Below, piece by piece: positions 27,229-35,591 of a stretch of DNA of 64,000 bases. How positions within the stretch are numbered: position 1 is the first letter of the stretch; every line of letters starts with the position of its first letter. This DNA comes from an uncultured Oscillibacter sp. (lineage in GTDB: Bacteria; Bacillota; Clostridia; Oscillospirales; Oscillospiraceae). Under the pieces are notes generated by a model. The model saw only the letters and a program-made list of their open reading frames with translations. It was not told where the DNA came from and searched no databases. Location: positions 1 through 64,000 of the forward strand of contig NZ_UQXD01000003.1 of assembly GCF_900544955.1 (NCBI RefSeq). Direction: 5' to 3'. Position numbers and translations under genes: made by a program.

Positions 27229-28443
27229 ATGCCTACCTTTAAGTATAAGGCCGTCTCCCGGGACGGCGGCCCCGTCCACGGGGTCATCCAGGCCTACGAC
27301 GAGTTTGAGGCGGTGGACCGCATCCGGGAGACCTGCTCCCTCGTCACCTCCATCACCCAGGTGGCGGACCTGCCCCGCACGTCCGACGACCTGTTCGGCC
27401 CGCCCAAGGTCCCCCACAAGGCCCTGGCCCTGCTGTGCTCTCAGTTCGCCATCATCCTCACCGCCGGACTGCCGGTGGTCCGGGCGGTGAAGCTGATCGA
27501 GGGGCAAACCGCGGACCGGAACGTGAAAAAGCTCCTCTCCCAGGTGGCGGAGGACGTCTCCGCGGGCTACGGCCTGGCCCAGAGCTTTGAGAACAAGGGC
27601 GGCAAAATGCTGCCCTCCACCTTCATCGAGACCATCCGGGCCGGAGAGGAGTCCGGCTCCCTGGAGGCCAGCTTCCAAAAGCTGTTTACGTATTACGACA
27701 AGTCCGCCAAGGTGAAGGCCCGGGTCCGCTCCGCCATGATCTACCCCATCTTTCTCTCCGTGCTGGCGGCCCTGGTGGTGGGCATCATCATGGTGTTCGT
27801 CATGCCGGTGTTCGCCGACTTGTTCGAGTCCATGAACGCCCAGCTCCCAGCCCTCACCCTGGGGCTGATGGCCGTGTCCGGCTTCCTGGCGGGCCACTGG
27901 TGGCAGATCTTCCTGGCGGTGGTGGCGTTCATCCTGGCCTTCCGCTTCTACAACGACACGGAGCAGGGCGGGCTGCGCCTCTCCCGGCTCCAACTGCGGC
28001 TTCCGGCCCTGGGCCGAGTGGCGGAGATGAAGGGCGCCAGCCAGCTGGCCAACACCCTCTCCACCCTGCTCACCTCGGGATTGCCCATGGTGCAGGCGGT
28101 GCAGACCACCGCCCGGGTGCTGGACAGCCTGTGGCTGGGCAGCCGCCTGGCCCTGCTGGTCCCCGCCCTGGAGGAGGGGCGGCGCCTGGGCGCCTGCCTG
28201 CGGGAGTGCGGCTGCTTTCCGGAGCTGCTGTGCGAGATGACCGCCGTGGGCGAGGAGACCGGCTCTCTGGAGGAGACCCTCACCACCATCGGCGCCTATT
28301 ACGACAGCGAGGTGGAGGTGGCCTCCCAGCGGGCACTCAGTATGCTTCAGCCCGCCATCACCGTGGTGATGGGCATCATCATCGGCATCATCGTCATCGC
28401 CCTGTACCTGCCCATGTTCACCATGTACGACAACATGGCCTGA
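27229..28443 (+). CDS. pilC: Type IV pilus platform protein PilC
   Basis: Polytopic inner-membrane protein of the T2SS-F family that couples the PilB/PilT motors to pilin subunits. 404 residues with two repeated T2SSF domains: LCSQFAIILTAGLPVVRAVKLIE and SQLANTLSTLLTSGLPMVQAVQTT. Three membrane segments: MIYPIFLSVLAALVVGIIMV, the helix around WWQIFLAVVAFILAF, and the C-terminal helix GIIIGIIVIALYLPMF. The N-terminus PTFKYKAVSRDG is typical. It follows the pilT-pilC hairpins. Confidence 0.95.
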   Translation: MPTFKYKAVSRDGGPVHGVIQAYDEFEAVDRIRETCSLVTSITQVADLPRTSDDLFGPPKVPHKALALLCSQFAIILTAGLPVVRAVKLIEGQTADRNVKKLLSQVAEDVSAGYGLAQSFENKGGKMLPSTFIETIRAGEESGSLEASFQKLFTYYDKSAKVKARVRSAMIYPIFLSVLAALVVGIIMVFVMPVFADLFESMNAQLPALTLGLMAVSGFLAGHWWQIFLAVVAFILAFRFYNDTEQGGLRLSRLQLRLPALGRVAEMKGASQLANTLSTLLTSGLPMVQAVQTTARVLDSLWLGSRLALLVPALEEGRRLGACLRECGCFPELLCEMTAVGEETGSLEETLTTIGAYYDSEVEVASQRALSMLQPAITVVMGIIIGIIVIALYLPMFTMYDNMA

Positions 28444-28511
28444 TATGGTTTTGCCCGGACGGCTTCTGTGTCCGGTAAAAATAAAGTTCAATTTTTAGGA
28501 GGAATACATCT

Positions 28512-28913
28512 ATGAACAAGCTCATGACAAAGATCCGCAAGAATAAAAAGGGCTTTACCCTGGCGGAGCTGCTGGTGGTGGTGGCCATCATCGGCGTCCT
28601 GGTGGCCGTCTCCATCCCCGTCTTCGGAAGTGCATTGGAAAAGGCCAATAATGCCAGGGACCTGGCCAATGTCCGCGCCGCGTATGCTGAGTTGCTACTT
28701 GATAAAATGACCGATCAGGATTTCGGCAGTGGCGATCCGAAGATAACAATTGCATTGTCTGATATCGTGGACAAAGCCGGAATTGCAACGGATCGGAAAA
28801 CTAACGTTAAGTATTCAGGCGGTGCTGGCGGTACAATTTCAATTGAGAAGGCTGGGTCGTTTAAGGTTGATAACGATGTAACAATTACAACCACTGGACC
28901 TTCAGGCACCTGA
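28512..28913 (+). CDS. pilA: Major-type type IV prepilin
   Basis: 133 residues. The basic leader MNKLMTKIRKNKKG, then FTLAELLVVVAIIGVLVAVSIPVF with Glu at +5, is a canonical class III signal. PilD encoded just downstream should cleave and N-methylate it. GGAGG lies upstream. Its position between the platform gene and the peptidase, small size and strong ribosome-binding site suggest this is the main subunit. From about 28625 onward the base composition and codon use turn markedly more AT-rich than both flanks and the gene's own 5' end. The head domain therefore looks recently exchanged or under diversifying pressure. Confidence 0.92.
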   Translation: MNKLMTKIRKNKKGFTLAELLVVVAIIGVLVAVSIPVFGSALEKANNARDLANVRAAYAELLLDKMTDQDFGSGDPKITIALSDIVDKAGIATDRKTNVKYSGGAGGTISIEKAGSFKVDNDVTITTTGPSGT

Positions 28914-28940
28914 TAGTCCATCTTTATTGAATTTTCCGTT

Positions 28941-28962
28941 TTCCCCCGCGGAAGCGGGGGAA
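28941..28962 (+). other. Hairpin after the pilin gene
   Basis: 9-bp stem (28941-28949 with 28954-28962), GGAA loop, no T-run. Such a structure after a major pilin gene could protect the 3' end of a processed, abundant pilin mRNA while letting some transcription continue into pilD. Confidence 0.5.
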
Positions 28963-29069
28963 GGCGGCCCGTCCCGGACCGTCTTCCCCTGCCTCCGGAC
29001 CGCCCCGCGGCACCGCCCGCCGGAATCCCCGCGGGACGCCCATCGCCTCCCGCCGGAAAGGACTGTCCC

Positions 29070-29861
29070 ATGCTGTATCTCACCCCCGCCCTGACGGTTT
29101 ACTGCTACTGCCTCACCGCCCTGCTGGGGCTGGTGATGGGCAGCTTTCTCAACTGCCTGGCTTGGCGGCTGGCAAACGGCGAATCCGTCTCCCGCGGCCG
29201 CAGCCACTGCGCCCGGTGCGGCCGCCCCCTGGCCCCCCGGGACCTGGTGCCCCTGGTGTCCTGGCTGTCTCTCCGGGGCCGGTGCCGCTACTGCGGCGAG
29301 AAAATCTCCCCCCGCTACCCCGCCGTGGAGCTGACCGCCGCCCTGGCGTATGTGTCCCTCCTGGCCCGGTACGGCCTGAGCTGGACCGCTCTGGGCTACG
29401 GGGCCCTGGCCTCCGTGCTGCTGGCGCTGTCCCTGGTGGACCTGGACACCCAGCTCCTCCCCGACTCCCTGGTGCTGGCGGCGGGGCTCTGCTCCCTCCT
29501 GCTCCTGCCGGACGCGGCCGGGCCCTGGTATCTCGCCCTGGCCCGGAGCGTGGGAAACGCCCTGGCCGTCTCCCTGCCCCTGCTGGCCCTGGTGCTGGCG
29601 GCGGACAAACTGCTGGGCCGGGAGACCATGGGCGGCGGCGATTTGAAGCTGCTGTTCGCCATCGGCCTCTCCTTCCCCTGGCAGCAGAATCTGCTGCTGC
29701 TGATTCTCGCCTGCCTGCTGGGGCTGGTTCTGGGCTTTGTGCTGGTCCGCGCCCGCCCCGGCGTCCCCTTCCCCTTTGCCCCCGCCCTGGCCGGGGCCGC
29801 GTGGCTGACCATGCTCTTCGGCCGGCCGGTGCTGGCGTGGTATCTCTCCCTGTTCTACTGA
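29070..29861 (+). CDS. pilD: Prepilin peptidase / N-methyltransferase PilD
   Basis: Aspartyl membrane protease (family A24) that removes prepilin leaders and N-methylates residue +1. 263 residues, about eight helices. GSFLNCLAWRL near residue 27, the cytoplasmic zinc-type loop CARC...CRYC (about 47-75), and the two catalytic Asp sites in LVDLDTQLLPD (about 122) and GGGDLKL (about 187) are all present, so both activities are expected. It should act on all five pilin-like proteins in this locus. Confidence 0.95.
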   Translation: MLYLTPALTVYCYCLTALLGLVMGSFLNCLAWRLANGESVSRGRSHCARCGRPLAPRDLVPLVSWLSLRGRCRYCGEKISPRYPAVELTAALAYVSLLARYGLSWTALGYGALASVLLALSLVDLDTQLLPDSLVLAAGLCSLLLLPDAAGPWYLALARSVGNALAVSLPLLALVLAADKLLGRETMGGGDLKLLFAIGLSFPWQQNLLLLILACLLGLVLGFVLVRARPGVPFPFAPALAGAAWLTMLFGRPVLAWYLSLFY

Positions 29862-29910
29862 GCCGCCCCCGGGCCGCCTCCATCCCAAACAGAAAGGGTT
29901 GGTTCCTCCC

Positions 29911-30909
29911 ATGAGTAAAACCACCATCGGCATTGATATCGGCAGCTGCGAGCTGAAGCTGGCGCTGTGCGGCGGAGGCGCCGTGCAGCGCCTGGTGTCG
30001 GAGCCTCTGCCCGACCAGCTGGTGCGGGACGGCCGCGTGGTCTCCCCGGAGGCCATGGCCGCCTTCCTGAAGGAGACGGTGAAAAAGCACCGCCTGTCCG
30101 CCCGCCGCTGCGCCCTGGTCCTCCCCGCCTCCCAGGCCTTCGCCCGGCGCACCCTCCTCCCCGCCATGACCGTGGAACAGTTGCAGCTCAACCTGCCCTA
30201 CGAGTTCCGGGACTACATCACCGAGGAGAAGGACAAGTACTTTTACGACTACGCCGTGCTCCGGATGGAGCGGGACGAGGCCGGCAAGCCCGCGCAGATG
30301 GAGTTGATGGCCGCCGCCGCTTTGAAAACCGTCATCCACAGCTACCGGGACATCTGCCGCTGGGCCGGGCTGAAGCTGGTCACGGCCCTCCCCACGGAGC
30401 TGGCCTACGTCAACCTCCTCCGCCGCTGCCAGGAGGCCAACCCCCAGGAGGAGCGGGAGTACTGCATCATCGACCTGGGCCACAGCGCCACCCGGGTGTA
30501 CATCTTCACCGGGCTGCGGTTCGAGGTGTCCCGGGTGATCGAGTTCGGCGGCATCCAATTGGACAACGCCATTGCCGACGCCTTCCATGTGGACGTCCAC
30601 ATCGCCCGGGCCAGAAAGGTGGCCAACCGGGAGGGGGAGCTGGAGCTCCAGGCCTGCCGGGATCAGTACCGGGCCATGGCCGTGGACCTGATGCGGGGCA
30701 TCAACTTCTACCGCTACAGCAACCCGGGCAGCCAACTGGACACCGCGTGGCTGTGCGGCGGCGGAAGCCGCATCGCCCCCCTGGTGGAGCAGCTCTCGGA
30801 GACCCTCTCCATGGAGCTGCACCCCATCTCCGACCTGCTGGCCCTGTCCGGGGCCGGGGCGGAGCAGGCCGACCTGTGCCCCGCCGCCATCGGCGCGGCG
30901 CAGCAGTAA
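29911..30909 (+). CDS. pilM: Type IV pilus assembly ATPase-fold protein PilM
   Basis: Actin/FtsA-like cytoplasmic protein that binds the PilN N-terminus and links the motor to the PilN-PilO alignment complex. 332 residues. TTIGIDIGSCELKLAL is the first phosphate loop, YCIIDLGHSATRVYIFTG the second, and AWLCGGGSRIAPLVEQL the adenosine motif. The start at 29911 is chosen; a TTG at 29899 abuts the AAAGGG ribosome-binding site. pilN follows after 16 nt. Confidence 0.9.
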   Translation: MSKTTIGIDIGSCELKLALCGGGAVQRLVSEPLPDQLVRDGRVVSPEAMAAFLKETVKKHRLSARRCALVLPASQAFARRTLLPAMTVEQLQLNLPYEFRDYITEEKDKYFYDYAVLRMERDEAGKPAQMELMAAAALKTVIHSYRDICRWAGLKLVTALPTELAYVNLLRRCQEANPQEEREYCIIDLGHSATRVYIFTGLRFEVSRVIEFGGIQLDNAIADAFHVDVHIARARKVANREGELELQACRDQYRAMAVDLMRGINFYRYSNPGSQLDTAWLCGGGSRIAPLVEQLSETLSMELHPISDLLALSGAGAEQADLCPAAIGAAQQ

Positions 30910-30925
30910 GGGAGGGACGGACGCC

Positions 30926-31516
30926 ATGACATGGAGACAGAAGCCCTACCCCTCTAAAACCACCCTCAACCTGATGATGAAGGAGAAGTCCCCCTACCCG
31001 CCCTCCCGCCTGGCGGCGGGTCTGGCGGCGGTGATTCTCCTGATTCTGCTGCTCACCAAATTTGCCGTGGTGGACCGGCTGAACGCCGCCGCCCAGGCCG
31101 AGCGCGACGCCGCCGACGCCCAGCAGCGCCTCTCCTCCCTCCAGCGGGAGACCACCGCCTACGACGCGGTGCGCACCGAGTACGCCCGGTATTTCTCCGC
31201 CCAGCTCACCGCCTCCTCCGAGGCCCCCGCCACCTGCATGGAGGTGCTGGCCCTCATGGAGTCCTGCCTGCTGCCGGACGCGGGCATCTCCTCCCTGGAC
31301 TTCTCCGGCACGGTGATCCAGGTTCAGCTCACCGGCACGGACCTCAGCCGGGCCTCCGGCATTCTGGCCAGGCTCTACCAGAGCCCCCTGGTCTCCTCGG
31401 TGGACATCTACACCGCCGATGCCGGCGGGCGGAACGAGTCCGCCTCCGGCACCAGCGTCAACATGACCATCACCCTGCAATCGGCGCAGGCGGCGGAAGG
31501 GGGCGACGCGCCGTGA
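30926..31516 (+). CDS. pilN: PilN-like type IV pilus assembly protein
   Basis: 196 residues: a 35-residue cytoplasmic segment containing TTLNLM (the PilM-binding LNL-type motif), one membrane helix (about 33-48), a coiled coil (about 50-80), and a small extracytoplasmic ferredoxin-like domain. The sequence is weakly conserved. The call rests on this architecture and on the place between pilM and a pilO-like gene. Confidence 0.82.
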   Translation: MTWRQKPYPSKTTLNLMMKEKSPYPPSRLAAGLAAVILLILLLTKFAVVDRLNAAAQAERDAADAQQRLSSLQRETTAYDAVRTEYARYFSAQLTASSEAPATCMEVLALMESCLLPDAGISSLDFSGTVIQVQLTGTDLSRASGILARLYQSPLVSSVDIYTADAGGRNESASGTSVNMTITLQSAQAAEGGDAP

Positions 31517-32097
31517 TGAACCGGAAATTCACCACCCGGGAGAAGGCGCTGCTGCTGATTCTGGCGGTACTGCTGCTGGTGTGCGGCTACTTCGTGCTGG
31601 TCTTTCAGCCGGTGACCGACGCCATTGCCGACGCCACCCTGCGCCAGGCCGAGGCGGAGAGCGCGATTCTCATTGAGGAGACCCGGGCCATCCAGCTCCG
31701 CCAGATGCAGGAGGCCCTGGACAATCTGGAGCGCAGCGACCACCTCTCCCAGGTCCCCGACTACGACAACACCCAAAACGTGGTGCGCCTGCTCAACGGC
31801 GCCCTGTCCGCCGCGTCCAGCTACAATCTGGTCTTCACCCCCGTGGCCTTCGAGGGGAACATCGCCCGGCGGTCCATCGACATGACCTTCACCTCCGGCA
31901 GCTACGAGGGCGCCAAGGCCATTGTCCAGACCCTGTACGACGTCCCCTACCGCTGCGAGATCACCGCCCTGTCCCTCTCCTGCGCCGACGGGAACCAGGC
32001 GGAGGACATCACCCGGGGCCCGGTCTCCACCCGCCTGAGCATCACCTTCTTCGAGTACGCCGAGGAGCCCCCTGCGGAGGAGGAGCCCGCCGCCTGA
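31516..32097 (+). CDS. pilO: PilO-like type IV pilus assembly protein
   Basis: 193 residues with a short basic N-terminus, one membrane helix (about 10-30: LLLILAVLLLVCGYFVLVF), a coiled coil, and a C-terminal domain ending in Pro/Glu-rich residues. It would pair with PilN. The ATG overlaps the pilN TGA by one base, so the two are translationally coupled. It is the last gene of the operon, closed by a strong terminator; no secretin gene follows, as expected for a monoderm cell. Confidence 0.8.
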   Translation: MNRKFTTREKALLLILAVLLLVCGYFVLVFQPVTDAIADATLRQAEAESAILIEETRAIQLRQMQEALDNLERSDHLSQVPDYDNTQNVVRLLNGALSAASSYNLVFTPVAFEGNIARRSIDMTFTSGSYEGAKAIVQTLYDVPYRCEITALSLSCADGNQAEDITRGPVSTRLSITFFEYAEEPPAEEEPAA

Positions 32098-32121
32098 GAC
32101 CCAGACGCCAACCACACAAAA

Positions 32122-32155
32122 CACCGCCGGTCCTATCAAGGACCGGCGGTGTTTT
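32122..32155 (+). terminator. Terminator of the pilB-to-pilO operon
   Basis: Strong inverted repeat: CACCGCCGGTCC and GGACCGGCGGTG around TATCAA, followed by TTTTG. Confidence 0.85.
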
Positions 32156-32179
32156 GTGCGCGCTCTCCTGCGCGCCGGA

Positions 32180-32385
32180 AGCGGCGTGAAAGGGGTACTC
32201 GGAAAGGAAATGCCGCAAAAAGGGGCGCCGCCGAAAGAACGCCGTGGGAAGCGCACCGCGAAAGGGGCGCCGCCGAAAGAACGCTGCGGAAGGCGCGCCA
32301 TGGGAGGGGCACTCTGGAAGATACGGCACAAGAGGATCGCCGTGCAAACAAGCAGCGCGAAAGGGGATGTTCCAAATGCGATGCC
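32180..32385. repeat. Degenerate tandem repeats with a 42-bp core period
   Basis: Units containing AAAGGGG(C/T)(G/A)C(C/T) recur. Two units are nearly identical (AGGGGCGCCGCCGAAAGAAC at 32221 and 32263, exactly 42 bp apart); more diverged units lie at about 32188, 32307 and 32370. They fill much of the 490-bp gap (32098-32590) between pilO and the DUF1266 gene. 42 is a multiple of three, so every frame shows a 14-residue repeat, but no frame has a convincing start. Confidence 0.7.
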
Positions 32386-32590
32386 ATAAAATAGGACGCT
32401 GCAAAAGACATGGTGCCAGAGAGCGGCACGAGAGGGGAAGACGCAATGGGGCGGCCCGCCAGAGCGGAACAGCGCCCGGGGCACAGACACCCTCCCTGTC
32501 GGGCAGGCCGCGCCGCCGGGCGGCGTTCCCCTACCGGCGGGGCAGCATAAATCTCCTGCCAGGTCGGGCGCTCGCCCCCCTGCCGGGCCG

Positions 32591-33790
32591 CTACGCCTGA
32601 AAGCCGATGGTCCGGGCGGCGGGCCACGGGCAGTCCCGCCACTGGCCCTCGCCCTCCGCCGCCCGCCCGGTCAGCAGGTCGGTGGCGGCGTCCGCCAAAA
32701 AGCCCAGGTAGCTCTCCGCCGCGCCGTCGCCGCACAGCAGCTTCCACAGCAATCCGCCGAACAGGTAGGACTGGGCGAACTCCCGCCAGCTGTGCAGCTC
32801 CTCCGCCGCCCGCCGGGCGAGATCCCACAGGATGCCCACGGCCTCGCCCTCGGTGAGCCAGCCCAGGTAGCAGCCCCACCGGGCCAGCATGGCCGCCCGG
32901 CCTACATCCCAGCCGGTCAAAAAGCCCGGCCCGAAGTGCGCTTTGTAATGCTGCACGAACCGCCAGCCGCGGCAGACCGCTTCCCGCGTCTCGTCATCGC
33001 CGGTTTCGTCGATCAGCGCCTCCGGGGAGGCCGCCTCGCAGTACATCCGGTAGCGCAGGGCATAGCCCTCCCGGGCGAGGTCGCGGATGGTGTCCAGCAA
33101 CTCGCCTCTCCCGTTGATGCCCCAGGTACGGCGCACCAGGGAGACGATCTGCTGCTCCATCACCGGAATGTGCTCCTCCACGTCCATGCCGTCCAGCCGG
33201 TGGTCGTTCAGGCTGGAGATGATGCCGGAGAGCAGGATGCCGAACCGCCCCCAGCGGGGATCGTCCCTGGCATAGGGGACCGGTTCCGACTCGGGAAGCG
33301 CCTCCACCTGCCGGAGCTTCTCCTCCAAAATCCCATAGAGCTCCTCCTCCAGCGCCAGGTCCAGCGCTTCCCCCTCGTCGTCCTCGTCGCCGCCGTCCTC
33401 CATCGCCAGGGTCTCCAGCGCGGCGGCGATCACTCCCATGTCCTCGCCGAAGAGCTGGCCCATCATGCCCTCCGCCCCCAGGGCGGCAGCCTCGGCCACC
33501 TTTTCGTCCACCATCTGCTGGATCATCGCCCCGGTGTCCGCCGTCTGGGCCATGTCCTCCGGGCGGAACATCTGCCCCAGAATCTCCACCTGCCGCTGCC
33601 GGTTGGCGGCGTCCTGTTCGGCAGCCCGGGCCTCCCGCTGCCGGGCGGCCCTCTCCTCCGCCGCTTTTTCGGCGTCCGCCTGCGCCCGTTCGGCGATTTT
33701 CCGGCTCTTTTCTATGGACTCATTCAGCTGCCGGGACGCGGCCTCGCTGGCCTCTTGGGCCCGCCGCATCATTTCCTCCATGTCAATCAT
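32591..33790 (-). CDS. DUF1266 domain protein with N-terminal coiled coil
   Basis: 399 residues. The first 65 are a charged Ala/Glu/Arg/Gln coiled coil; a Met/acidic linker runs to about 170. The C-terminal half has the DUF1266 pattern: WGINGRGELLDTIRDLAREGYALRYR, then WDVGRAAMLARWGCYLGWLTEGEAVGILWDLA, and SWREFAQSYLFGGLLWKLL. No signal peptide, so cytoplasmic. DUF1266 proteins (YbeU/YbeR type in E. coli) have no known biochemical role. The start overlaps the 62-residue gene by 8 nt. Confidence 0.85.
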   Translation of the reverse strand: MIDMEEMMRRAQEASEAASRQLNESIEKSRKIAERAQADAEKAAEERAARQREARAAEQDAANRQRQVEILGQMFRPEDMAQTADTGAMIQQMVDEKVAEAAALGAEGMMGQLFGEDMGVIAAALETLAMEDGGDEDDEGEALDLALEEELYGILEEKLRQVEALPESEPVPYARDDPRWGRFGILLSGIISSLNDHRLDGMDVEEHIPVMEQQIVSLVRRTWGINGRGELLDTIRDLAREGYALRYRMYCEAASPEALIDETGDDETREAVCRGWRFVQHYKAHFGPGFLTGWDVGRAAMLARWGCYLGWLTEGEAVGILWDLARRAAEELHSWREFAQSYLFGGLLWKLLCGDGAAESYLGFLADAATDLLTGRAAEGEGQWRDCPWPAARTIGFQA

Positions 33791-33971
33791 GCCGTTCCTC
33801 CTTTTTCTCCCAATCCGGCGGGAGGGAATGCCACGGGGGCAGCTCCTTTTTCCGGAAGAACAGCCCCTTCAGGCCGCCCAGCGCCCCCTCCACCAGATGA
33901 AACCAGGCGTGGCCAGCGATGAAAACCACGGCCAGGACCACCAGCACCACGCCGATCTCTCCCCAGGGCAT
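33783..33971 (-). CDS. Small single-pass membrane protein (62 aa)
   Basis: One membrane helix (about residues 5-25, EIGVVLVVLAVVFIAGHAWF), an amphipathic segment, then a basic and tryptophan-containing tail (FFRKKELPPWHSLPPDW). GGAGG lies 6 nt before the ATG, and the gene overlaps the DUF1266 start by 8 nt, which supports real, coupled translation. I do not recognise a family. It may anchor the DUF1266 protein at the membrane. Confidence 0.75.
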   Translation of the reverse strand: MPWGEIGVVLVVLAVVFIAGHAWFHLVEGALGGLKGLFFRKKELPPWHSLPPDWEKKEERHD

Positions 33972-33982
33972 TTTCTTCCTCC

Positions 33983-34468
33983 CTACTTGGTCTGAAAATG
34001 ATTCATAAAGAAATCGGTAAACGCCCGGACCTCTTCCTCCTGGGAGACATAGACGTACAGGCTCTCGTCCTCCAGCCAGTCGCAGAGGTTGATGCCGATG
34101 TAGCCCCTCCGGTCCGGGTAGATGATGAAGGCGTCGGTAGGGTACTTGTTGCGGTAGGCCTTGTGGATGTCCGAACGGCGGTAATACGCGGGGTCGCCGC
34201 AGCCGGAGAGATCCGGCACGGTGGGCACCACGGCGATGGTCTCGCTCTGCTCGTTCCAGCCCACGATCAGGTTGCCGATTTTGGTCTTGCTGCCGTGGAC
34301 CAGCCCGTAGTTGAAGCGGCCCACGTCCTCCGTATAGCCGTATACCAGCCGGTAGGCGCCGCCGTCCTCCACCACCTGGTCAAAGAGCGCCCGCATCTTC
34401 TGGCGGTTGGCCTCGCTCTTGGCCAGGTCCACCTCCGGTCCCTTGAACAGCTTGCTGAAAATTCCCAT
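33983..34468 (-). CDS. Hypothetical protein (161 aa), first gene of the DUF1266 trio
   Basis: Soluble, mixed alpha/beta protein starting MGIFSKLFKGPEVDLAKSEANRQKMRALFDQ. It has conserved-looking segments GRFNYGLVHGSKTKIGNLIVGW, YYRRSDIHKAYRNKYPTDAFIIYPD and YIGINLCDWL. No signal peptide or helix. Family not recognised. It sits 11 nt upstream of the 62-residue gene, so the three genes form one minus-strand transcript. Confidence 0.8.
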   Translation of the reverse strand: MGIFSKLFKGPEVDLAKSEANRQKMRALFDQVVEDGGAYRLVYGYTEDVGRFNYGLVHGSKTKIGNLIVGWNEQSETIAVVPTVPDLSGCGDPAYYRRSDIHKAYRNKYPTDAFIIYPDRRGYIGINLCDWLEDESLYVYVSQEEEVRAFTDFFMNHFQTK

Positions 34469-34500
34469 GGTTGGTTCCTCCTCGTCTTTATGAATGGCTT

Positions 34501-35190
34501 TTATGTTTTTGTGGGATTAAAGGATGCCGAAACCCGCGCCGGAGCGCAAGGGGGTTTTTCGGAAAGGGGGGCGCCGTCCTGTCCGCGGCGCAGCGCCTCC
34601 ATATGGTCCAACAGGGCGTTCAACTGAAAGGCCGCCATCTCGTCCGCCGCCTCTGGAAAGAGGAAGGGCAGGGTGTTGGGAATCGCCTTGCGGACGATTA
34701 CCACCGACAACAGCAGGTTGCACAGAAATTTCGCGGTGTGCGCCTCTGCTGGAATGCCGAAAATTTCCAAAATGCTGGCGAAAAAGGTAAACTGCGTCTC
34801 CTGCAAGGCCCGGTGCTTGTCCGGCGACAGGTGCCGAAACAGCTCCTGCTGCTCCTCCACGGTCAAAATGGCGAAGCGGTTCCCTTCGGTGTGGCAGAAG
34901 TCGTACAGAAACTGCCGGACCCCGTCCCGCCAGCTCAGGGCCGGGTCCTCCATCAGCTCCCGGGCGTGGGCCACGATATGCGGCCGCTGCCGGTAAAACG
35001 CCTGCACCACCAGGTCCTCCTTGGCGGGAAAAAAGGTGTAGAAAAAGGTGCGGGAGATGCCGACGCGGGTGTAGATTTGCTGGACGGTGGTGTGCTGAAC
35101 GCCCTGCTTTACAAACAGCTCCAGCCCCACGGCGATCAGCGCCTCCCGAATCTGCTCCCGCTCCTCCCCGGAGTACGCAATTTTCGGCAC
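34501..35190 (-). CDS. TetR/AcrR family transcriptional regulator
   Basis: 229 residues. N-terminal helix-turn-helix: REQIREALIAVGLELFVKQGVQHTTVQQIYTRVGISRTFFYTFFPAKEDLV. A helical ligand domain of about 170 residues follows. A GTG at 35190 is used as start (VPKIAYSG) because GGGAGG lies 7 nt upstream; the GTG at 35196 is too close. A minus-strand promoter TTGCAC-17-TACGAT lies near 35250-35275. It is divergent from the PAS/GGDEF gene across a 400-bp gap and could control that gene, itself, or the trio downstream; the sequence does not decide. Confidence 0.9.
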   Translation of the reverse strand: MPKIAYSGEEREQIREALIAVGLELFVKQGVQHTTVQQIYTRVGISRTFFYTFFPAKEDLVVQAFYRQRPHIVAHARELMEDPALSWRDGVRQFLYDFCHTEGNRFAILTVEEQQELFRHLSPDKHRALQETQFTFFASILEIFGIPAEAHTAKFLCNLLLSVVIVRKAIPNTLPFLFPEAADEMAAFQLNALLDHMEALRRGQDGAPLSEKPPCAPARVSASFNPTKT

Positions 35191-35591
35191 GGTCACGCCT
35201 CCCCTCTCCAATAAAAACAATTTTAATATTTTATCTTTATTTGTATCGTAACACACGCGGCGCCATTGTGCAAGTCCCGGCAGATGGTTTCTGCCCGGTG
35301 TTTCCGCCGCCGGACCGGCACGGCCCTGCCAATCTCCTCCTGCGCCGGTCAAACAGTTGCTATTTGCCCAGACATTTGCTATACTGAATGTTATCTACAG
35401 GCAGCGAGGCAGTCTCCGGGCGCATCTCCGCATTTGCGGGGCGCCGCGGGCAGCGCCTTTCCAAGCCGCCGCCGCGCCCAGGCCCCGGAACACGGCGCCG
35501 CAGGAGCGGGCAGGGGCTCATTTCTTTCCAAACCAAGACGGCCCGGGCGCCCCAGAGGCCCCCCGGCCGCCGCATCGTAAGGGGGATCATC
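35191..35591. other. Divergent intergenic region with the GGDEF gene promoter and a long leader
   Basis: TTGCTA (35357-35362), 17-bp spacer, TATACT (35380-35385) on the plus strand predicts a leader of about 200 nt before the GTG at 35592. The leader is GC-rich, and I see no known riboswitch signature in it, including that of the c-di-GMP riboswitches. The plus-strand frame running through it is Arg/Pro-rich and not coding in character. Confidence 0.55.

Noticed and set aside
32180..32385. CRISPR array
   Set aside because: Units are contiguous and degenerate with no constant repeat separated by unique spacers, and no cas genes are nearby.
32042..32446. Repeat-containing peptide gene on the minus strand over the 42-bp repeats
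   Set aside because: All frames show the repeat because its period is divisible by three; no frame has a start with a ribosome-binding site.
35392..35591. c-di-GMP riboswitch in the leader of the GGDEF gene
   Set aside because: The conserved GEMM core bases were not seen in the GC-rich leader.
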